From: Alphaproteobacteria bacterium
GTDB lineage: Bacteria; Pseudomonadota; Alphaproteobacteria; Micropepsales; Micropepsaceae
Direction of reading: 5' to 3'
Assembly: GCA_028871795.1 (NCBI GenBank)
Contig: JAGWMG010000001.1
Location: 62,001-126,000, forward strand
Length of the DNA stretch: 64,000 bases
The notes below the pieces were generated by a model. That model was not told the origin of the DNA and did no database searches. It saw nothing but the letters and a program-made list of their open reading frames with translations. Position 1 is the first letter of the stretch. Each line of letters begins with the position of its first letter. The position numbers and the translations under genes were made by a program. Shown piece by piece: positions 43,381 to 52,650 of this stretch.

Positions 43381-45729
43381 GTGGCGACGAAGGCAAAGAA
43401 GACGGCAAAACCCAAGGCGGCCAAGACCCAGCGTCCGCCTGCCAAAACGGCGAGCGCAAAGTCGGCGCCGGCTAAAAAGACGGCTGCGAAGTCCAAGCCG
43501 ACGCCTAGACCGGCGAAGGCTGCGGCTGCGGCCAAAAGCCCCGTCAGGATTCAGCCCAAGGCCAAGGCGGAGCCCAAGACCGCGGCCAAAGCGCCGGCCC
43601 CGGTCAAAAAAGTACCGGCGGTCGTGCCGGCGGTTGCGGTCAAGGCCAACGGCAAGGTGGTCCCGCCCGTCAAGCCCGGGCTGAAGCCCGGCGAGGGCGA
43701 AACCCCCGGCGACGCCGACAGCCCGCTGCTGGATATGTCCGATGTCGGCGTGCGCAAGATGATCGCGCGCGCCAAGACACGGGGCTACGTCACCTACGAC
43801 GAACTGAACAAGGTCATGCCCTCCGACAAGGTCTCCTCCGAACAGATCGAAGACACCATGTCGATGCTCAGCGAGATGGGCATCAACGTCATCGAGAGCG
43901 AGGAGCAGGAAGAGCAGGCCGAGGTGCCCGCCGTCGTCGAGGGCAAGGCAGTCGCCGTCAAGAACGGCGAGGAGACCGAACAATACGACCGCACCGACGA
44001 TCCCGTGCGCATGTATCTGCGCGAGATGGGCTCGGTGGAGCTGTTGTCGCGCGAGGGCGAGATCGCCATCGCCAAGCGCATCGAGGCCGGCCGCGAGCTG
44101 ATGATCGGCGCCTTGTGCGAAAGTCCGCTCACCTTCGAGGCGCTCACCGTGTGGCGCGACGAGCTGAACGAAGGCAAGGTGCTGCTGCGCGACATCATCG
44201 ACCTCGAAGCCATGTATGGCGGCGGACCGGAAGCCCAGGCCGCCGCCGTCGCCGGCGGCGTGCCGCCGATCCCGGCGCTGCCGCAGATGAACGGCGGCGG
44301 CCCGGTCGTGGCGGCGCCCGTCATTGGCGAAGTGAAGAAGCCCGAGCCGCCGCCCGTCGCGGCGCCCAAGCCGGCCGAAGGCGAAGAACTCGATCCCGCC
44401 GAAGCCCAAGCCAAGGCCGACGCCGAAGCGGCGGAAGCCGACGATTTCGACGACGAGGGCAATCTGCCGCTGTCCGCGATGGAAGCCGCGCTCAAGCCCC
44501 AGGTGCTCGAAACCCTCGACCAGATCGCCAGCCTCTACAAGAAGCTCGGCCGCCTGCAGGACGCCTCGGTGGAAGCAGCGCTAGCGTCCGACGAACTGTC
44601 CACCGGCCAAGAGCGCCGCTTCAAGAAGCTGCGCCACGAGACCGTCGACCTGGTGAAGGGCCTCAAGCTCAACAACAACCGCATCGAAGCCCTGGTCGAT
44701 CAGATGTACGGCATCAATCGCCGGCTGGTCTCGCTCGAAGGGCGCCTCTTGCGGCTGGCCGAAGCGCACGGCGTGACGCGGGAGGATTTCCTCAAGGAGC
44801 ATTTCGGCAACGAGCTCGATCCCAACTGGACGCGCCGCGTCGGCAGGCTTAGCCGCCAGGGCTGGAAAGATTTCATCGGCGAGGAACGCGACAAGGTTCA
44901 TCCGCTGCGCGACGAGATTCAGACGCTGGCGCAGGAGATGCGCCAGTCGATCAGCGATTTCCGCCGCATCGTGCAGACGGTGCAGAAGGGCGAGCGCGAA
45001 AGTGGCGTCGCCAAGAAGGAAATGATCGAGGCGAATCTTCGCCTCGTCATCTCCATCGCCAAGAAATACACCAACCGCGGCCTGCAGTTCCTCGATCTGA
45101 TCCAGGAAGGCAACATCGGGCTGATGAAGGCGGTGGACAAATTCGAATACCGCCGCGGCTACAAGTTCTCGACCTATGCGACGTGGTGGATCCGCCAAGC
45201 GATCACCCGCTCCATCGCCGACCAGGCGCGCACCATCCGCATCCCCGTGCACATGATCGAGACCATCAACAAGCTGGTGCGCACGTCGCGCCAGATGCTG
45301 CACGAGATCGGCCGCGAACCGACGCCGGAGGAACTGGCCGAACGCCTCGCCATGCCGCTCGAAAAAGTGCGCAAGGTGCTGAAGATCGCCAAGGAGCCCA
45401 TCAGCCTCGAAACGCCCATCGGCGACGAGGAGGATTCCCATCTCGGCGATTTCATCGAGGACAAGAACGCGGTCCTGCCCATCGACGCGGCGATCCAGGC
45501 CAATCTGCGCGAGACCACCACGCGCGTGCTAGCGACGCTGACGCCGCGCGAGGAACGCGTGCTGCGCATGCGCTTCGGCATCGGCATGAACACCGACCAC
45601 ACGCTGGAGGAAGTCGGCCAACAATTCTCGGTGACGCGCGAACGCATCCGCCAGATCGAAGCCAAGGCGCTGCGCAAGCTGAAGCATCCGAGCCGGTCGA
45701 GGAAGCTGCGCAGCTTCCTCGACAATTGA
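43381..45729 (+). CDS. rpoD: RNA polymerase primary sigma factor RpoD with basic N-terminal extension
   Basis: The housekeeping sigma-70 factor, 782 residues. GTG 43381 is chosen because ATKAKK fits other alphaproteobacterial RpoD starts (ATG 43363 would add six). Residues 1 to about 110 are a Lys/Ala/Pro-rich extension. Region 1.1 follows ([19 protein letters not shown]), then region 1.2 ([21 protein letters not shown]), an Ala/Pro-rich non-conserved insert, region 2 ([20 protein letters not shown] and [10 protein letters not shown]), region 3 and region 4 ([20 protein letters not shown]). All functional regions are intact; the long basic extension is the odd part. Confidence 0.96.
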   Translation: MATKAKKTAKPKAAKTQRPPAKTASAKSAPAKKTAAKSKPTPRPAKAAAAAKSPVRIQPKAKAEPKTAAKAPAPVKKVPAVVPAVAVKANGKVVPPVKPGLKPGEGETPGDADSPLLDMSDVGVRKMIARAKTRGYVTYDELNKVMPSDKVSSEQIEDTMSMLSEMGINVIESEEQEEQAEVPAVVEGKAVAVKNGEETEQYDRTDDPVRMYLREMGSVELLSREGEIAIAKRIEAGRELMIGALCESPLTFEALTVWRDELNEGKVLLRDIIDLEAMYGGGPEAQAAAVAGGVPPIPALPQMNGGGPVVAAPVIGEVKKPEPPPVAAPKPAEGEELDPAEAQAKADAEAAEADDFDDEGNLPLSAMEAALKPQVLETLDQIASLYKKLGRLQDASVEAALASDELSTGQERRFKKLRHETVDLVKGLKLNNNRIEALVDQMYGINRRLVSLEGRLLRLAEAHGVTREDFLKEHFGNELDPNWTRRVGRLSRQGWKDFIGEERDKVHPLRDEIQTLAQEMRQSISDFRRIVQTVQKGERESGVAKKEMIEANLRLVISIAKKYTNRGLQFLDLIQEGNIGLMKAVDKFEYRRGYKFSTYATWWIRQAITRSIADQARTIRIPVHMIETINKLVRTSRQMLHEIGREPTPEELAERLAMPLEKVRKVLKIAKEPISLETPIGDEEDSHLGDFIEDKNAVLPIDAAIQANLRETTTRVLATLTPREERVLRMRFGIGMNTDHTLEEVGQQFSVTRERIRQIEAKALRKLKHPSRSRKLRSFLDN

Positions 45730-45742
45730 AAAGGCATACACC

Positions 45743-45988
45743 ATGGCCGAACCCGTGAAGCCGCCCGCAAAGCACGAACGCAAGACGTTCAAGTATCCCA
45801 GCGAGGATGAAACCTTCATCCGGCGGTTGGGCAGCGCGCTCCTGGCGCACTGGAGCGAAGTGCCCGACGATCTGCGCCCCAAGATCTTGGCGGAAGCCAA
45901 CACGGTGTGGGATCGCGAGTACAACGTCCCTCAGCTGGCGCAGAAGCTCGAAATCTTCGTCAAGCGCTATCCCGGCCGGCTGAGTTAG
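45743..45988 (+). CDS. Conserved small hypothetical protein downstream of rpoD
   Basis: An 81-residue soluble protein beginning 13 bases after the rpoD stop, so probably cotranscribed. It is mostly helical: a basic start ([16 protein letters not shown]), then [48 protein letters not shown]. No signal peptide, membrane segment or known domain. The composition matches the neighbouring genes, so it is very likely a real gene of unknown function. Confidence 0.65.
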   Translation: MAEPVKPPAKHERKTFKYPSEDETFIRRLGSALLAHWSEVPDDLRPKILAEANTVWDREYNVPQLAQKLEIFVKRYPGRLS

Positions 45989-46063
45989 CGCCGCCGCGTC
46001 GGCGGGGTTATGATCGCCCGGCGGGACGCAAGACGCGCCCCGCCATGCTCAGGGAGAAGACCC

Positions 46064-46282
46064 ATGGCCAAAGCGGACAATGGCATATACCGCGTGACGG
46101 AAATCATCGGCACCAGCAAGACGTCGTGGGAAGACGCCGCAAAGAAAGCGGTCCAGACGGCCGCCAAATCGCTGCACGACCTGCGCATCGCGGAGGTGTC
46201 CAAGCTCGACATGAAAGTCGAAGCGGGCAAGGTCGTCGCCTATCGCGCGCGCATCTCGCTCTCCTTCAAATACGCGCCGTAA
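46064..46282 (+). CDS. Dodecin, flavin-storage protein
   Basis: A 72-residue dodecin. The protein forms hollow dodecamers that bind flavins or CoA and buffer free flavin. The typical three-strand/one-helix pattern is clear: IYRVTEIIGTSKTSWEDAAKKAVQTAAKSL, then RIAEVSKLDMKVEAGKVVAYRARISLSFKY. W22, in the flavin-stacking position, is present. The start is ATG 46064, preceded by GGGAGAAG. Monocistronic. Confidence 0.93.
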   Translation: MAKADNGIYRVTEIIGTSKTSWEDAAKKAVQTAAKSLHDLRIAEVSKLDMKVEAGKVVAYRARISLSFKYAP

Positions 46283-46446
46283 TCCCAACCGTTATCATTT
46301 ACCTGAGTCCGTCGCGCGTCGTCGCCGCGTTTACCAAGATGACACGATTACGCTGCCGCTCGGGAAGCTTGGGCGCATGATCGAAAAGATGCGCTTGGTG
46401 GCGGCATATTCATGTTCGCGTCAGTTTCGGCGGCTATACTGAAACC

Positions 46447-47142
46447 ATGAACAAGACCGTCGGCGAGATGAACCAGGCCGTCGAAGAGGCGGTGAACCGG
46501 ACCGTGGACCGGGTCAGCGGTCTCTATTCGCGGCACGAACACGCCGCCGACGCCGTCGTCCACGTGCTCGGCATTCTGTTTGCGATCAACGCCAGCCTGT
46601 GGCTGTTGTGGCACGTCGCCGGTCTGTCGGCGCTGGTCAGCGTCTCGATCTATTGCGCCGGCCTGTTGGCGATGATCGGTTTTTCCGCGGCCTACAATCT
46701 GATGCCCCGCCATCGCCCGTCGAAGAAGGTGCTGCGCCGGTTGGACCACGCGGCGATCTTCATTATGATCGCGGGCACCTATACCCCGCTCGCCGTCAAC
46801 CGGCTGTCGGAGCCTTGGGGCAACGTCATTCTTGCCGTCATCTGGGCCTCGGCGACGTTCGGCGTGGCGATGAAAGTGCTGTATCCGCGCCGCTTCGAGA
46901 TCGCCTCCATCGTGCTCTATCTGGTCATGGGCTGGCTGGCGGTGACGATCATCTCTCCGCTGGCGCATTCGCTTGCTACGGCGGATTTCTGGCTTCTGAT
47001 CGCCGGAGGCCTTGTCTACTCCGCCGGCGTCTTCTTCTACGTCTGCGAGCGCATCCCGTATAATCGCGCGATTTGGCATGCTTTCGTGCTCGCCGCCGTG
47101 GTGCTGCAATTTTCCTGCATCTCCGGCGAATTCGCGCGGTAG
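46447..47142 (+). CDS. Hemolysin III family (PAQR) membrane protein
   Basis: A 231-residue protein with seven predicted helices and the PAQR hallmarks: RHEHAADAVVHVLG in helix 1, SAAYN in helix 2, RRLDHAAIFIMIAGTYTP in helix 3 and PYNRAIWHAFVLAAVVLQ at the end, giving the metal-site histidines. A ~25-residue N-terminal amphipathic segment precedes the core. Family members are putative ceramidase-like hydrolases; the hemolysin name is historical and no toxin role should be assumed. Confidence 0.9.
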   Translation: MNKTVGEMNQAVEEAVNRTVDRVSGLYSRHEHAADAVVHVLGILFAINASLWLLWHVAGLSALVSVSIYCAGLLAMIGFSAAYNLMPRHRPSKKVLRRLDHAAIFIMIAGTYTPLAVNRLSEPWGNVILAVIWASATFGVAMKVLYPRRFEIASIVLYLVMGWLAVTIISPLAHSLATADFWLLIAGGLVYSAGVFFYVCERIPYNRAIWHAFVLAAVVLQFSCISGEFAR

Positions 47143-47143
47143 T

Positions 47144-47896
47144 TCAGAAAGCGTCCTTGCGGCGCCTGATTTCGGCGAACACCTCCACCGCGTCCGCCGT
47201 TTCCAAGTTCAGCGCGGCACGGATTTCCGCCGATGACGTCCTCAGGAACGGGTTCGTCCGCTTCTCCAGGCCGATGCTCGACGGCACCGTCGGCTCGCCT
47301 TTCGCGCGCGCCGCCGCGACCGCCCTCATCCGCGCCTGAAGGTCCTTGTTGCCCGGCTCCAGCGTCAGCGCGAAGCGGGCGTTGTTCAGGGTGTATTCGT
47401 GCCCGCAATAAACTTGGGTGTCGTCGGGCAGGGTCATCAGCTTGGCGAGGGAGGCGTGCATCATCGCCGGCGTGCCTTCGAACAGCCGCCCGCAGCCCAT
47501 CGCGAACAGTGTGTCGCCGGTAAAAACGGCGTTCGGAAAGACGAAAGCGATGGCGCCGCGCGTGTGTGCGGGCACCTCAAGGATGCGGACCGGATGCGCC
47601 CCGAAGCTCCAGCCCCGGCCCCCTTCGACGCCGACGTCAATGCCCGGGATGCGGTCGCGGTCCTTCTGCGGGCCGACCACGACAGCGCCATGGGTCTGCT
47701 TCAGGGCGCCGTTGCCGCCGGTGTGGTCCCAATGATGGTGGGTGTTCAGGATGTGGGTGAGCTGCCGCCCCTTCAAAGCCGTTTCGACCGGCCCCGGTTC
47801 CGACGGGTCGACGACGGCGCATACTGCGTCGCCGCTGACCAGATAGGCATAGTTGTCCGCCAGACAGCCGACGGGTTCGATGCGGAGCGGGGCCAC
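47144..47896 (-). CDS. gloB: Hydroxyacylglutathione hydrolase (glyoxalase II)
   Basis: Hydrolyses S-lactoylglutathione to lactate and glutathione, the second step of methylglyoxal detoxification. 250 residues. The metallo-beta-lactamase site THHHWDHTGG is near residue 55, with further metal-site residues in VPAHTRG, FTGDTLF and CGHEYT. The C-terminal substrate domain ends VPSSIGLEKRTNPFLR plus a helix. The GTG start at 47896 has AGGAGG ideally placed; the frame is open further upstream but without family similarity. Divergent from a methyltransferase gene, 78 bases apart. Confidence 0.95.
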   Translation of the reverse strand: MAPLRIEPVGCLADNYAYLVSGDAVCAVVDPSEPGPVETALKGRQLTHILNTHHHWDHTGGNGALKQTHGAVVVGPQKDRDRIPGIDVGVEGGRGWSFGAHPVRILEVPAHTRGAIAFVFPNAVFTGDTLFAMGCGRLFEGTPAMMHASLAKLMTLPDDTQVYCGHEYTLNNARFALTLEPGNKDLQARMRAVAAARAKGEPTVPSSIGLEKRTNPFLRTSSAEIRAALNLETADAVEVFAEIRRRKDAF

Positions 47897-47974
47897 GGTT
47901 TGCCTCCTGGCGTCCAGCCTATCAGCCCCCACCGATCCGTTGAACCCCGAAGGGCTTCGGCGTACGCCATAGCG

Positions 47975-48679
47975 ATGCAACTCGATGCCGGCAATCTGGT
48001 CGATTTCTACGAGTCGGCGAGGGGCCAGGCGGCGCGCCGGATGATAAGCCGCCGCCTCAGCTTGCTGTGGCCGCAGCGCAAGGCCTTGCGCGTTTTGGGC
48101 TACGGGTTCGCCGTGCCGTACCTGAAGCCCTTTATGGGCGAGGCCGAGCGGGTGATTGCGATGATGCCGGCGCAGGCCGGGGTGGTGGCGTGGCCGGCGG
48201 CGCGCCCGCTCACCGTGCTCGGCGAGGAAGCCGCGCTGCCCTTCGAAGATGCGGTCTTCGACCGGATTCTGGTGGTGCACGGGCTGGAAGGCGCCGAGGC
48301 GGCGCGCCTCCTGCTCAGGCAGCTTTGGCGCGTGCTGGCGCCCGAAGGACGGCTTCTGATCGTCGCGCCCAATCGCGCCAGCCTGTGGGCGCAGGTGGAG
48401 GCCTCGCCGTTTGCCCGCGGCCGGCCGTTCCACAAGAGCGAACTCGATGCGCTGCTGCGCGATACGCTGTTCGAGCCGCTGCAATGGGACCGCGCGCTCT
48501 ACATGCCGCCGTTCGGTGGCCGCAAGCTGGCGCGGATGAGCGCGGGATGGGAGCGGCTGGGGCGGCGCCTCCTGCCGGGGGTGGCCGGCGTGCATCTGGT
48601 CGAAGCGGGCAAGTCTCTTTACGGCCTGGCCAAGCCGGGAAAATTCAAGCGCGCCGAACCGGCGCTGGCGCGCGCCTAG
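47975..48679 (+). CDS. Class I SAM-dependent methyltransferase (type 11)
   Basis: A 234-residue protein commonly found divergent from gloB in alphaproteobacteria. It shows a degenerate methyltransferase pattern: VLGYGFAVPYLKPF in place of the usual glycine-rich motif I, LPFEDAVFDRILVVHGLE (motif IV), LLLRQLWRVLAPEGRLLIVAPN (motif V/VI) and a C-terminal LHAAVF-like barrel edge. Glycines of motif I are partly lost, so SAM binding may be altered. Substrate unknown. Its stop codon is immediately followed by that of metW on the opposite strand. Confidence 0.8.
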   Translation: MQLDAGNLVDFYESARGQAARRMISRRLSLLWPQRKALRVLGYGFAVPYLKPFMGEAERVIAMMPAQAGVVAWPAARPLTVLGEEAALPFEDAVFDRILVVHGLEGAEAARLLLRQLWRVLAPEGRLLIVAPNRASLWAQVEASPFARGRPFHKSELDALLRDTLFEPLQWDRALYMPPFGGRKLARMSAGWERLGRRLLPGVAGVHLVEAGKSLYGLAKPGKFKRAEPALARA

Positions 48680-49288
48680 CTAGAGCGCCCGCAAGAGAAA
48701 AATCGCGCCTTCGGCAAAGATGTTGGGACTCCAAGCTTCGGCGCGCATCGCACGCGTGCGGCCGTTTTCGCGGAGCGCCAGGGCGTGCTCGATCGTGGCG
48801 CCCGCTTGGCCCGCCAGCGCCGCGAAATCGGCGATGGTGCACAGATGGATGTTGGGCGTGTCGTACCATTCGAAACCCAGCGCTTTGGTGCGCGGCATGC
48901 GTCCGCGCGCGAGGAGGCTGAGCCGCACCCGCCAATGCCCGAAATTCGGCAGAGATACGGCGGTACGCCGGCCGATGCGCAACAGATTGGCGAGCACGGT
49001 CTTGGGATTGCGCGTCGCCTGGATCGTCTGGCTCAGGATCACGACATCGAAGACCTGCGAGGGATACTCGGCCAAATCGGTGTCGGCGTCGCCCTGGATG
49101 ACGGCCAGCCCGCGCGCCACGCAGGCGTTGACGTTCTGCTGCGAGAGCTCCAGGCCGCGGCCATCAACATTCTTGGTGGTCTTCAGATGTTCGAGCAGCG
49201 CGCCGTCGCCGCAGCCGACGTCGAGCACGCGCGCGCCCTGCGGGATCATCTCGGCGATGGCGGCCAGATCGGGACGCAGGGCGGTCAT
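48680..49288 (-). CDS. metW: Methionine biosynthesis protein MetW
   Basis: A 202-residue protein with a methyltransferase fold: [18 protein letters not shown] (motif I), [20 protein letters not shown] and [17 protein letters not shown], the MetW-typical stretch, then [11 protein letters not shown]. MetW works together with MetX in homoserine acylation in many proteobacteria. Its ATG overlaps the metX stop by 4 bases, so the two are cotranslated. Confidence 0.93.
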   Translation of the reverse strand: MTALRPDLAAIAEMIPQGARVLDVGCGDGALLEHLKTTKNVDGRGLELSQQNVNACVARGLAVIQGDADTDLAEYPSQVFDVVILSQTIQATRNPKTVLANLLRIGRRTAVSLPNFGHWRVRLSLLARGRMPRTKALGFEWYDTPNIHLCTIADFAALAGQAGATIEHALALRENGRTRAMRAEAWSPNIFAEGAIFLLRAL

Positions 49289-50451
49289 CGCGCCACGCCG
49301 AGATTGGCGGCCACGGAATTCAGGAAGCCGCGCACCGTCGCAAACATTTCCGGCTCGTCCAGCAGGAAGGCATCGTGGCCGCGGTCGGTTTCGATCTCCA
49401 CGAAGCTGACGGTCGCCGCCGCGGCGTTGAGCGCATGGGCGATGCGCTTGTTCTCGACCGTCGGGAACAACCAGTCGCTGGTGAAGGAGATGATGCAGAA
49501 GCGCGTCTTGCAGCCGCGAAACGCTTCCGCCAGCACCCCGCCGTGGTCGGCGGCGAGGTCGAAATAGTCCATGGCGCGGGTGATGTAGAGATAGGAATTG
49601 GCGTCGAAACGGTCGACGAAGGTCAAGCCCTGGTGGTGCAGATAGGATTCCACCTGGAAGTCCGGCTCGAAGGCGAAGGAAATGCCGCCCGGATTCTGCA
49701 GGGTCCTGCCGAATTTGCGCTGCAGGGCGGCTTCCGAAAGATAGGTGATGTGCGCGGCCATGCGCGCGACGGCCAAACCCTTCGAAGGCTGCCTGCCGTT
49801 GAGATGGTAGGCGCCGCCGTGCCAGTCGGGATCGGCCATGATCGCCTGGCGGCCGACTTCGTGGAAGGCGATGTTCTGCGCGGAGTGCTTGGCGGCGCAG
49901 GCGATGGGCACGGCGGACACCACGCGTTGGGGATAGCTCGCGGCCCATTGCAGGGTTTGCATCCCGCCCATCGAGCCGCCGGTGACGCACAAAAGCTTTT
50001 CGATGCCGAGCGCGTCGAGCAGCATAGCCTGGGCGCGCACCATGTCGCGCACGGTGACCAACGGAAAAGTCAGCCCGTAAGGTTGGCCCGACGCCGGATC
50101 GATTTCCGCCGGCCCGCTCGAGCCCATGCAGCCGCCGACGACGTTGGCGCAGATGACGAAGAAGCGGTCGGTGTCGATGGGCTTGCCCGGCCCGACCATG
50201 GTATCCCACCAGCCCGGCTTGGCCGTCACCGGATGGGCGCTGGCCGCGAACTGGTCGCCCGTCAGCGCATGGCAGATCAGCACCGCATTGGAGCGCTCGG
50301 CGTTCAGCCGGCCATAGGTCATATAGGCCGCCGTCCAGGACTCCAGGGTGCGTCCGCAGTCCAGCGTCAGCGCGCGGTCGGGCCCGAAGTGGACCGCTTG
50401 GCCTTTTTCCGCGTCCGGCGCCGTCAGCGGCCGCAGGAATTTTGGAGCCAT
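49285..50451 (-). CDS. metX: Homoserine O-acyltransferase MetX
   Basis: Activates homoserine for methionine synthesis by transferring an acetyl (or succinyl) group. 388 residues, alpha/beta-hydrolase fold: the oxyanion segment [25 protein letters not shown], the nucleophile in [14 protein letters not shown], and the acid and histidine in SFTSDWLFP and DRGHDAFL. The donor (acetyl-CoA or succinyl-CoA) cannot be told with confidence; MetX enzymes linked to MetW include both. First gene of metX-metW, divergent from hisC. Confidence 0.93.
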   Translation of the reverse strand: MAPKFLRPLTAPDAEKGQAVHFGPDRALTLDCGRTLESWTAAYMTYGRLNAERSNAVLICHALTGDQFAASAHPVTAKPGWWDTMVGPGKPIDTDRFFVICANVVGGCMGSSGPAEIDPASGQPYGLTFPLVTVRDMVRAQAMLLDALGIEKLLCVTGGSMGGMQTLQWAASYPQRVVSAVPIACAAKHSAQNIAFHEVGRQAIMADPDWHGGAYHLNGRQPSKGLAVARMAAHITYLSEAALQRKFGRTLQNPGGISFAFEPDFQVESYLHHQGLTFVDRFDANSYLYITRAMDYFDLAADHGGVLAEAFRGCKTRFCIISFTSDWLFPTVENKRIAHALNAAAATVSFVEIETDRGHDAFLLDEPEMFATVRGFLNSVAANLGVAR

Positions 50452-50638
50452 AGTTGAGACCTTTCGCAGCGGCCATCCCGGCCGGGAAGGCGCGTTTGCT
50501 ACGGCTGCGGCCAGGCCCTGTCAACGAACGCTTGTGTCGCTTTGATTTTGCGCCCGGCGGGCTTTATCAAGACTGCCCCTTGGAAAAGCGACTTTCACCA
50601 GGGTCGATCGGAGCGGGATCATGGCAGGAGAACGAGGC

Positions 50639-51730
50639 ATGTCACCGAAGCCCAAACCCGGCGTGCTCGATATTGCGCCCTATGTCGGCGGACGGGCTTG
50701 CGTGGCCGGCGTGGCGGCTCCCGTCAAGCTGTCTTCCAACGAGTCGGCGCTGGGGCCGAGCCCGCTGGCGCTTGCCGCCTATGCGCAGGCCGCCAAGGGT
50801 GTGGGGATATATCCCGAAGGCAGCGCCCAGATTCTGCGCGAGGCCATCGGCGCCACTTACGGCCTGGACGCCTCGCGGATCGTCTGCGGCAACGGCTCGG
50901 ACGAGCTTCTCCACTTGCTTGCGCTCGCCTATTTGCGCCCGGGCGACGAGGTGATGTTCACCAAGCACGCCTTTCTCGTCTATCGCATCGCGACTTTGGC
51001 GAGCAGCGCGGTGCCGGTCGAGGTGCCGGAGAAGAACCTGCGCGCCGACGTGGACGCCATGCTGGCGCGGGTGACGGAAAAGACCAGGCTGGTCTATCTC
51101 GCCAACCCCAACAATCCGACCGGATCCTATCTGCCGCATGACGAAGTGCGCCGCCTGCACGCCGGCCTTAAGCCCGAAACGCTGCTGGTGATCGATGCGG
51201 CTTATGCGGAATACGTCCGCTGCAACGATTACGAACCGGGAATCGAGATGGTGGCCAGCTTCCCCAATGTCGTAATGACCCGCACCTTCTCCAAGGTCTA
51301 CGCGCTTGCGGGGCTTCGCATCGGCTGGGCCTATTGTCCGGCGGCGGTCGCCGATGTGCTCAACCGGGTGCGCGGCCCGTTCAACGTTTCGGTTCCCTCC
51401 CAGTGCGCCGGCGCGGCGGCGCTCAAGGATCGCGGCCATGTCGAGCGTTCGGTCGCGCATAACGAACATTGGCGGGCCTGGTTGACGGATGCCATCCGCG
51501 CCGCCGGCCTTCGGGCCGACGACAGCGTCGGCAATTTCGTCCTCATCCATTTTCCGCAGACCAAGGGCAGGACCGCCGCGGACGCCGACCGCTTCCTGTG
51601 CGAGCATGGGCTGATCCTGCGCCCCGTCGGCAATTACGATTTGCCCGACTGCCTTCGGCTCACCGTGGGAGACGAAGACGCCAACCGCAAGGTTGCCGCT
51701 GTGCTGGGCGAATTCATGGCGCGGCCATGA
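50639..51730 (+). CDS. hisC: Histidinol-phosphate/aromatic aminotransferase HisC
   Basis: A PLP-dependent class I/II aminotransferase. About 363 residues from ATG 50639 (MSPKPKPGVLDIAPY matches family starts; ATG 50621 adds six). The PLP site is seen in LANPNNPTG, DAAYAEYV and TFSKVYALAGLRIGWAY, with the Schiff-base lysine at K219 and a C-terminal arginine in CLRLTVGD. HisC acts in histidine synthesis, and beside tyrC it probably also transaminates aromatic precursors. It overlaps tyrC by 4 bases. Confidence 0.93.
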   Translation: MSPKPKPGVLDIAPYVGGRACVAGVAAPVKLSSNESALGPSPLALAAYAQAAKGVGIYPEGSAQILREAIGATYGLDASRIVCGNGSDELLHLLALAYLRPGDEVMFTKHAFLVYRIATLASSAVPVEVPEKNLRADVDAMLARVTEKTRLVYLANPNNPTGSYLPHDEVRRLHAGLKPETLLVIDAAYAEYVRCNDYEPGIEMVASFPNVVMTRTFSKVYALAGLRIGWAYCPAAVADVLNRVRGPFNVSVPSQCAGAAALKDRGHVERSVAHNEHWRAWLTDAIRAAGLRADDSVGNFVLIHFPQTKGRTAADADRFLCEHGLILRPVGNYDLPDCLRLTVGDEDANRKVAAVLGEFMARP

Positions 51731-52650
51731 CCGCGATTTTCGAGAAAGTCGCGTTGCTCGGCGTCGGCTTGATCGGTTCCTCGATGGCCCATGCGATGCG
51801 CCGCGCCGCTGTCGCCTCGCACATCGCCGGATACAGCCGTCGCGCCGAAACGCTGGAGCGGGCGCGCCGGCTGGGCTTCGCGGATTCGCTGCACGGCGAT
51901 GCCGCGTCCTGCGTGCGCGATGCCGACCTCGTGGTGCTGGCGACGCCCGTGGGGAGCTATGCAACGCTGGCCGGGCAGATCGCCCCGTCTCTGAAACGGG
52001 GCGCGATTCTGAGCGACGTCGGCTCGGTCAAGAGCGCGGTCATCCGCGATGTCGGTCCGTACGTGCCCGAAGGCGTGCATTTCATTCCCGCCCATCCGAT
52101 CGCCGGCACCGAACAGTCCGGTCCCGAAGCGGGCTTCGCCGAGTTGTTCGACGGGCGCTGGTGCGTCCTGACGCCGCCGCCCGGAACCGACGCGGCGGCG
52201 CTGGAGCGGCTCAAGAGCTTCTGGCGCGCCCTCGGCAGCGAGGTGGAGGTGATGGACGCGCGCCATCACGATCTGGTGCTGGCGATCACGTCGCATCTGC
52301 CCCATCTGATCGCCTACAACATCGTCGGCACGGCGGACGATCTGCAGACCGTCACCCAGGGCGAAGTCATCAAATATTCCGCCGGCGGCTTTCGCGATTT
52401 CACCCGCATCGCGGCCTCCGATCCGACCATGTGGCGCGATGTCTTCCTCAACAACCGCGAGGCGGTGCTCGAAGTGCTGGGCCGCTTCAGCGAGGATTTG
52501 AGCGCGCTTCAGCGCGCCATCCGCTGGGGCGACGGCGACGCGCTGTTCAACCTGTTCACCCGCACGCGCGCGATTAGGCGCTCCATCGTCGATGCGGGAC
52601 AGGATACGGCGGCGCCGAACTTCGGCCGCGGGAAGCAAAAGGATCAGTGA
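51727..52650 (+). CDS. tyrC: Prephenate/arogenate dehydrogenase (TyrC/TyrA family)
   Basis: The NAD-dependent oxidative decarboxylase of tyrosine synthesis. 307 residues. The Rossmann motif is KVALLGVGLIGSSMAHAM near the N-terminus; the substrate region has ILSDVGSVKSAVI, FIPAHPIAGTEQSGP and the catalytic histidine context AITSHLPHLIAY. The C-terminal domain is all-helical and no ACT domain is present. The hisC-tyrC pairing with an ATGA overlap matches the alphaproteobacterial aromatic arrangement. Whether prephenate or arogenate is preferred is not decidable. Confidence 0.93.
   Translation: MTAIFEKVALLGVGLIGSSMAHAMRRAAVASHIAGYSRRAETLERARRLGFADSLHGDAASCVRDADLVVLATPVGSYATLAGQIAPSLKRGAILSDVGSVKSAVIRDVGPYVPEGVHFIPAHPIAGTEQSGPEAGFAELFDGRWCVLTPPPGTDAAALERLKSFWRALGSEVEVMDARHHDLVLAITSHLPHLIAYNIVGTADDLQTVTQGEVIKYSAGGFRDFTRIAASDPTMWRDVFLNNREAVLEVLGRFSEDLSALQRAIRWGDGDALFNLFTRTRAIRRSIVDAGQDTAAPNFGRGKQKDQ

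Noticed and set aside
46447..47142. Hemolysin as a virulence factor
   Set aside because: The hemolysin III/PAQR family is a widespread membrane protein family; the name does not establish toxin activity.
50452..50638. SAM-II or other SAM riboswitch in the metX leader
   Set aside because: The leader has GGCCGCAGCC- and GCGAAAGG-like pieces reminiscent of SAM-II, but the required upstream strand to pair with GCAGCC and the GCTAAA core are missing.
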